Assembly (NCBI GenBank): GCA_963780635.1
Contig: CAWACW010000013.1
Location: 868,001-932,000 of the forward strand
Origin: DATEPR01 sp963780635
Lineage (GTDB): Bacteria; Actinomycetota; Actinomycetes; Mycobacteriales; Pseudonocardiaceae
Length of the DNA: 64,000 nt
Reading direction: 5' to 3'
Part shown: positions 61,032-64,000 of the stretch, piece after piece
How the letters are laid out: every line of letters begins with the position of its first letter
Position numbering within the stretch: position 1 is the stretch's first letter
Notes under the pieces: generated by a model
Seen by the model: the letters and a program-made list of their open reading frames with translations, nothing else
What the model was told of the DNA's origin: nothing
Database searches by the model: none
Translations under genes and position numbers: made by a program

Positions 61032-62827
61032 CCGGCCGCCTGCAGCTCGAACAGCTCCGCATACCGGCCGCCGCGGGCGAGCAGCTCGTCGTGGCTGCCG
61101 AACTCGACGGCGTGGCCCGACTCGACGAACAGGATCAGGTCGGCCATCCGGACCGTCGAGAACCGGTGCGACACCAGCACGGTGACCGCGCCGCTGCGCT
61201 TCGCCTGCCGGGTCGCCGCTGCCGCGTACCGCTCGAACAGCGTGTGCTCGGACGGTGCGTCCAGGCTCGCCGTCGGCTCGTCCAGCACGACCAGCAGCGG
61301 GTTGTCACGGCGCATCGCCCTGCCCAGCGCGAGTTTCTGCCACTGCCCGCCGGACAGGCCTTGCCCTCCCGTGTAGACGGTGCCGACCAACGTGGCCAGG
61401 CCTTGCGGTAGCTGCGCGGGCAGTTCACCCGCGCCCGCCCTGTCCAGGGCGACCGTCGCCGCCTGCTCGTCGGTGCTGGCAGGCAGGTCCGCGACGCCGA
61501 CCGACTCGACGGCAGGCAGGTGGAACCGGGCGAAGTCCTGGAACGCGGCAGTGCACCGCTCCCGCCAGGCCACCGGGTCCAGTTCGGTCAGCGGCACGCC
61601 GTCCACCAGGATCTCGCCGCCGTCCGGCCGGTACATCTGCAGCAGCAGCTTGACCAGCGTGGTCTTGCCGGACCCGTTCTCCCCGACCAGCGCGACGGTC
61701 GACCCGGCGGGCAGCATCGCGTCGAAGTCCGACAACACCGCACGCTCGGTGCCGGGATAGCGGAACATCACGCCACGCAGCTCGATGCCCTGCCGCAACC
61801 GCTCCGGCGCGGGTGTGGTGCCCGCTCGCGCGGCCTGCTCGGCCGCGTGGTCCTCCAACCAGAACACGCGGTCCGCCGTGGTCAACGTGTTGACCAGCGC
61901 ACCCGACTGCCGGGCCGTGGCGGCCAATTGGTTGCGGGAGCGGCGGATCAGCGACACCGCCATCAGCACGGTGCCCAGCGAGATGGCGCCCGACGACGCC
62001 TGGACCACGATCAGCGCGACGGCCCCCATCAGCCCGGCCGCGTACAGCAGCCAGCCGGTGCCCTGCACGCCGAGCACGGCCAGTGCCTCGCGCGAACTGC
62101 GCCGGTCCACCTCGGCGGACAGCCTGCGGTGCTCGGCGGCCAGGTGCGGTGCCAGCCCGTAGGCGCGGACCTCGCCCGCCGCCGTCGTGTCGCCGGCCAG
62201 GCCGAACAGCATCCCGGCCAGCCGCCGGGTGTGGCCCATGTCGTCCTCGGCGCTGCGCGTGATGCGCTTGGCCAGCCGGTCGGCCACCAGCGGCGGCACC
62301 GCACACACCGGCAGCAGCAGCAACCACGGCGACACGGTGGCCAGCAGCACCACCAGCGCGATGATCCGGACACCGCTCGCGAGACTGGTCAGCAACTGCC
62401 GGGGGGCCGCCGCGAGCTGTCGCCGGTTGGCGTTGATCCGCTCGACCTCGGTCAGGTATTCGGGCCGCTCCAGGTGTTCCATGCCGGTCACGCCGCTGAT
62501 CAGCTTGATCAGCTCGGCCGTCCGGTAGAGGGCGATCCGGTCGGACAGCGCCATCGCGTCGGTGGCGCCGATCGAGGTCATCAGCCAGCCGATCGACATC
62601 AGACCGCCGACCAGCACGACGCCCCGGACCACATGCCCGACCGAACCGGCCAGCGCGCCGTCCACCAGCAGCCGGTAGCCCAGCGGATAGCAGGTCATCG
62701 CGACACTGCCCAGCACGAGCATCGAGCTCACCAGCGTCATGAAGCCGGGCGAGGCACGAAAACCGTCCAGCAGCAGCACACCTGCCAGCCTGCCCAGTCG
62801 CCGCTTCGGATGCCGCACCATGGTCAT
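61022..62827 (-). CDS. ABC exporter subunit (TMD-NBD fusion)
   Basis: A 601-aa half-transporter: six spans in the first ~320 residues, then the NBD with Walker A GENGSGKTTLVKLLLQMY, Q-loop AFQDFARF, signature GQGLSGGQWQKLALGRAM, Walker B LLVVLDEPTASLDAP with the catalytic glutamate, and switch VSHRFSTVRMAD. ATG 62827 overlaps the stop of the upstream ABC gene. The two would form a heterodimeric exporter. The exported compound is unknown. Confidence 0.9.
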   Translation of the reverse strand: MTMVRHPKRRLGRLAGVLLLDGFRASPGFMTLVSSMLVLGSVAMTCYPLGYRLLVDGALAGSVGHVVRGVVLVGGLMSIGWLMTSIGATDAMALSDRIALYRTAELIKLISGVTGMEHLERPEYLTEVERINANRRQLAAAPRQLLTSLASGVRIIALVVLLATVSPWLLLLPVCAVPPLVADRLAKRITRSAEDDMGHTRRLAGMLFGLAGDTTAAGEVRAYGLAPHLAAEHRRLSAEVDRRSSREALAVLGVQGTGWLLYAAGLMGAVALIVVQASSGAISLGTVLMAVSLIRRSRNQLAATARQSGALVNTLTTADRVFWLEDHAAEQAARAGTTPAPERLRQGIELRGVMFRYPGTERAVLSDFDAMLPAGSTVALVGENGSGKTTLVKLLLQMYRPDGGEILVDGVPLTELDPVAWRERCTAAFQDFARFHLPAVESVGVADLPASTDEQAATVALDRAGAGELPAQLPQGLATLVGTVYTGGQGLSGGQWQKLALGRAMRRDNPLLVVLDEPTASLDAPSEHTLFERYAAAATRQAKRSGAVTVLVSHRFSTVRMADLILFVESGHAVEFGSHDELLARGGRYAELFELQAAGYR

Positions 62828-64000
62828 GCCGCACTCCCGAACCGGGCGGCCTGCACCTCGTACATCCGCGCGTAGGTGCGGCCGAGCGCGACCAGTTCGT
62901 CGTGCGTGCCGCGTTCGGTGATCACGCCGCCGTCCAGGACACAGATGCGGTCGGCACGGCGGACCGTGGCGAACCGGTGCGAGATGATCACTGTGGTCAG
63001 CTCCGAGGTGATGTCCAGGAACCGGTCGTAGAAGCGGGCCTCGCCGCGCACGTCCAAGGCCGCGGTCGGCTCGTCGAGCACCAGCAGCCGCGCGCCGTGC
63101 CGGGTGGCGAACAGCGCACGGGCCAACGCCAGCCGCTGCCACTGCCCGCCGGACAGGTCGGTGCCGCCGGGCAGTTCGCGGGACAGCACGGTGTCCCAGC
63201 CGTCGGCCAGTGTGGGCACCACGTCGAGGAATCCGGCCAGCCGGGCCACCGCCTCGACGCCCGCGCGGTCGTCCCGGTGCTCCAGCGCGCCGAACGCGAT
63301 GTTGTCGTACGCGCTGACCGGGTAGTGCCCGGGTTCCTGGGGCATGATCGCGACAGTCCGCTGCCAGCGGCGTGGATCGAGCTCGCGGACGTCGACACCG
63401 TCGACGGTGATCCGGCCGCCGGTCGGGTCGCGCAGCCGGGACAGCAGGCTGACCAGCGTGGACTTGCCCGCCCCGTTCACGCCCACGATCGCCGTCGACG
63501 TGCCCGCGGCCAGGTCGAGGTCGACACCGGCCAGCACGTCGGTGCTGCCGGCCGGGTAGCGAAACCGCACACCCTCCAGCCGCACGGCCTGTTTCGGCAT
63601 CCCGGTCGGGTCCTGCGCGCCTGCCAGGTCCGGAACGGCCAGTTCGGCCTCCAGTCGGTCCACATCGGGCAGTCCGGCCAGGGTCCAGGCCAGCGTGATG
63701 TCGTCGGAGTTGACGCTGCCCGTGGACATGGTCACCGACAGCATCGGCAGCAGGATCGCCAGCGCGCCGACGCCGATCACGTGTGTGCGGGCGTCGTTGG
63801 CGATCACCGCGATGGCCACGCAGTAACCGGCGAGCACGACGAGGAAGCACAGCCCGGCCCGCCGGTGCAGATCGCGCAGGCCACCGGCGGCAGCGCGCAT
63901 CGCGTCCCGGTACTCGCGCCGGAACCGCGCGGCGACGAAGCCTGCCAGCCCGAATACCCGGATTTCCTTGGCGTCCCTGGCTTTCGAGCCGACGCCGATG
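62824..64000 (-). CDS. ABC exporter subunit, partial (runs off the right edge)
   Basis: The frame is open to position 64000, so the N-terminal membrane spans are missing from the window. The NBD has Walker A VGVNGAGKSTLVSLLSRLRD, Q-loop AIMPQEPGHYP, signature GTDLSGGQWQRLALARALF, Walker B LLVLDEPTAALDVRG and switch ISHRFATVRRADRI. Upstream residues KARDAKEIRVFGLAGFVAARF are the typical intracellular loop before the NBD. It is the first gene of a pair with the 61022-62827 exporter, overlapping by four bases. Confidence 0.9.
   Translation of the reverse strand, partial: IGVGSKARDAKEIRVFGLAGFVAARFRREYRDAMRAAAGGLRDLHRRAGLCFLVVLAGYCVAIAVIANDARTHVIGVGALAILLPMLSVTMSTGSVNSDDITLAWTLAGLPDVDRLEAELAVPDLAGAQDPTGMPKQAVRLEGVRFRYPAGSTDVLAGVDLDLAAGTSTAIVGVNGAGKSTLVSLLSRLRDPTGGRITVDGVDVRELDPRRWQRTVAIMPQEPGHYPVSAYDNIAFGALEHRDDRAGVEAVARLAGFLDVVPTLADGWDTVLSRELPGGTDLSGGQWQRLALARALFATRHGARLLVLDEPTAALDVRGEARFYDRFLDITSELTTVIISHRFATVRRADRICVLDGGVITERGTHDELVALGRTYARMYEVQAARFGSAA

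Noticed and set aside
61022..63850. Single 942-codon ABC protein
   Set aside because: The frame continues past the true start at 62827 into a shadow of the second exporter gene; the ATGA overlap at 62824-62827 shows two separate genes.

Overview
The window is a high-GC, gene-dense stretch with frequent GTG and TTG starts, 4-base ATGA/GTGA overlaps inside operons and several genes that look leaderless (a TANNNT box 6 to 7 bases before the start codon). This fits an actinomycete. A propane-oxidation-type operon, AlkZ-like and GOLPH3-like proteins, and many permeases and monooxygenases suggest Pseudonocardiales; that placement is inference. No rRNA, tRNA, CRISPR array, insertion sequence or origin was recognised.

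Left part (1-28.9 kb). Positions 1-3751 look like the tail of a propane (Mim/Prm-type) monooxygenase operon: amidohydrolase end, DUF59 protein, Zn alcohol dehydrogenase and a dedicated GroEL paralogue. After it come an Nramp metal transporter (frameshifted), a SatP/YaaH acetate transporter, an ABM monooxygenase, a DinB protein, a PadR regulator with a clear promoter, a FAD monooxygenase and a virginiamycin-B-lyase-like propeller. The 1-kb gap at 9.9-10.9 kb holds a remnant of an aromatic amino acid lyase and an array of hairpins built from one 9-11 bp motif. Then follow acetamidase/formamidase plus MetX-like hydrolase, a U32-like protein, an amino acid permease plus S33 peptidase pair, a class C beta-lactamase-like hydrolase, and a FluG-like set made of three genes (glutamine synthetase-like enzyme, APC permease, amidohydrolase). 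An AlkZ-like protein, a phosphotransferase, an SDR, a GOLPH3 protein, an APC permease and a GNAT complete this part.

Middle (29-41.7 kb). A catabolic locus probably controlled by a GntR/FCD repressor: 7Fe ferredoxin, bicupin, GntR, MFS transporter, Rieske oxygenase alpha and beta, a 74-aa protein, a Zn dehydrogenase, a class II aldolase, a second cupin and an iron/thiamine-type ABC importer. Palindromes of the TGGTnnnACCA type sit before at least four transcription units. From 37.3 to 41.5 kb the coding frames are broken by dozens of single-base indels although the protein sequence stays well conserved when read across frames, which suggests a low-quality sequence patch more than biological decay.

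Right part (41.7-64 kb). Nudix, methyltransferase, alditol oxidase, DUF2000/AraC divergent pair, TrmH and RluA RNA-modification enzymes and a GNAT. Then come several decayed genes (DHA2 MFS, dienelactone hydrolase, an SAV_915/glycine-rich fusion) around an intact flavin-dependent LLM/FMN-reductase pair. At 52.9-58.9 kb an IclR regulator, a tripartite tricarboxylate transporter (TctABC), an MmgE/PrpD protein and a VOC enzyme are linked by two matching operator palindromes. Two half-size chromate-family transporters, a second LLM enzyme and two overlapping ABC exporter subunits close the window.
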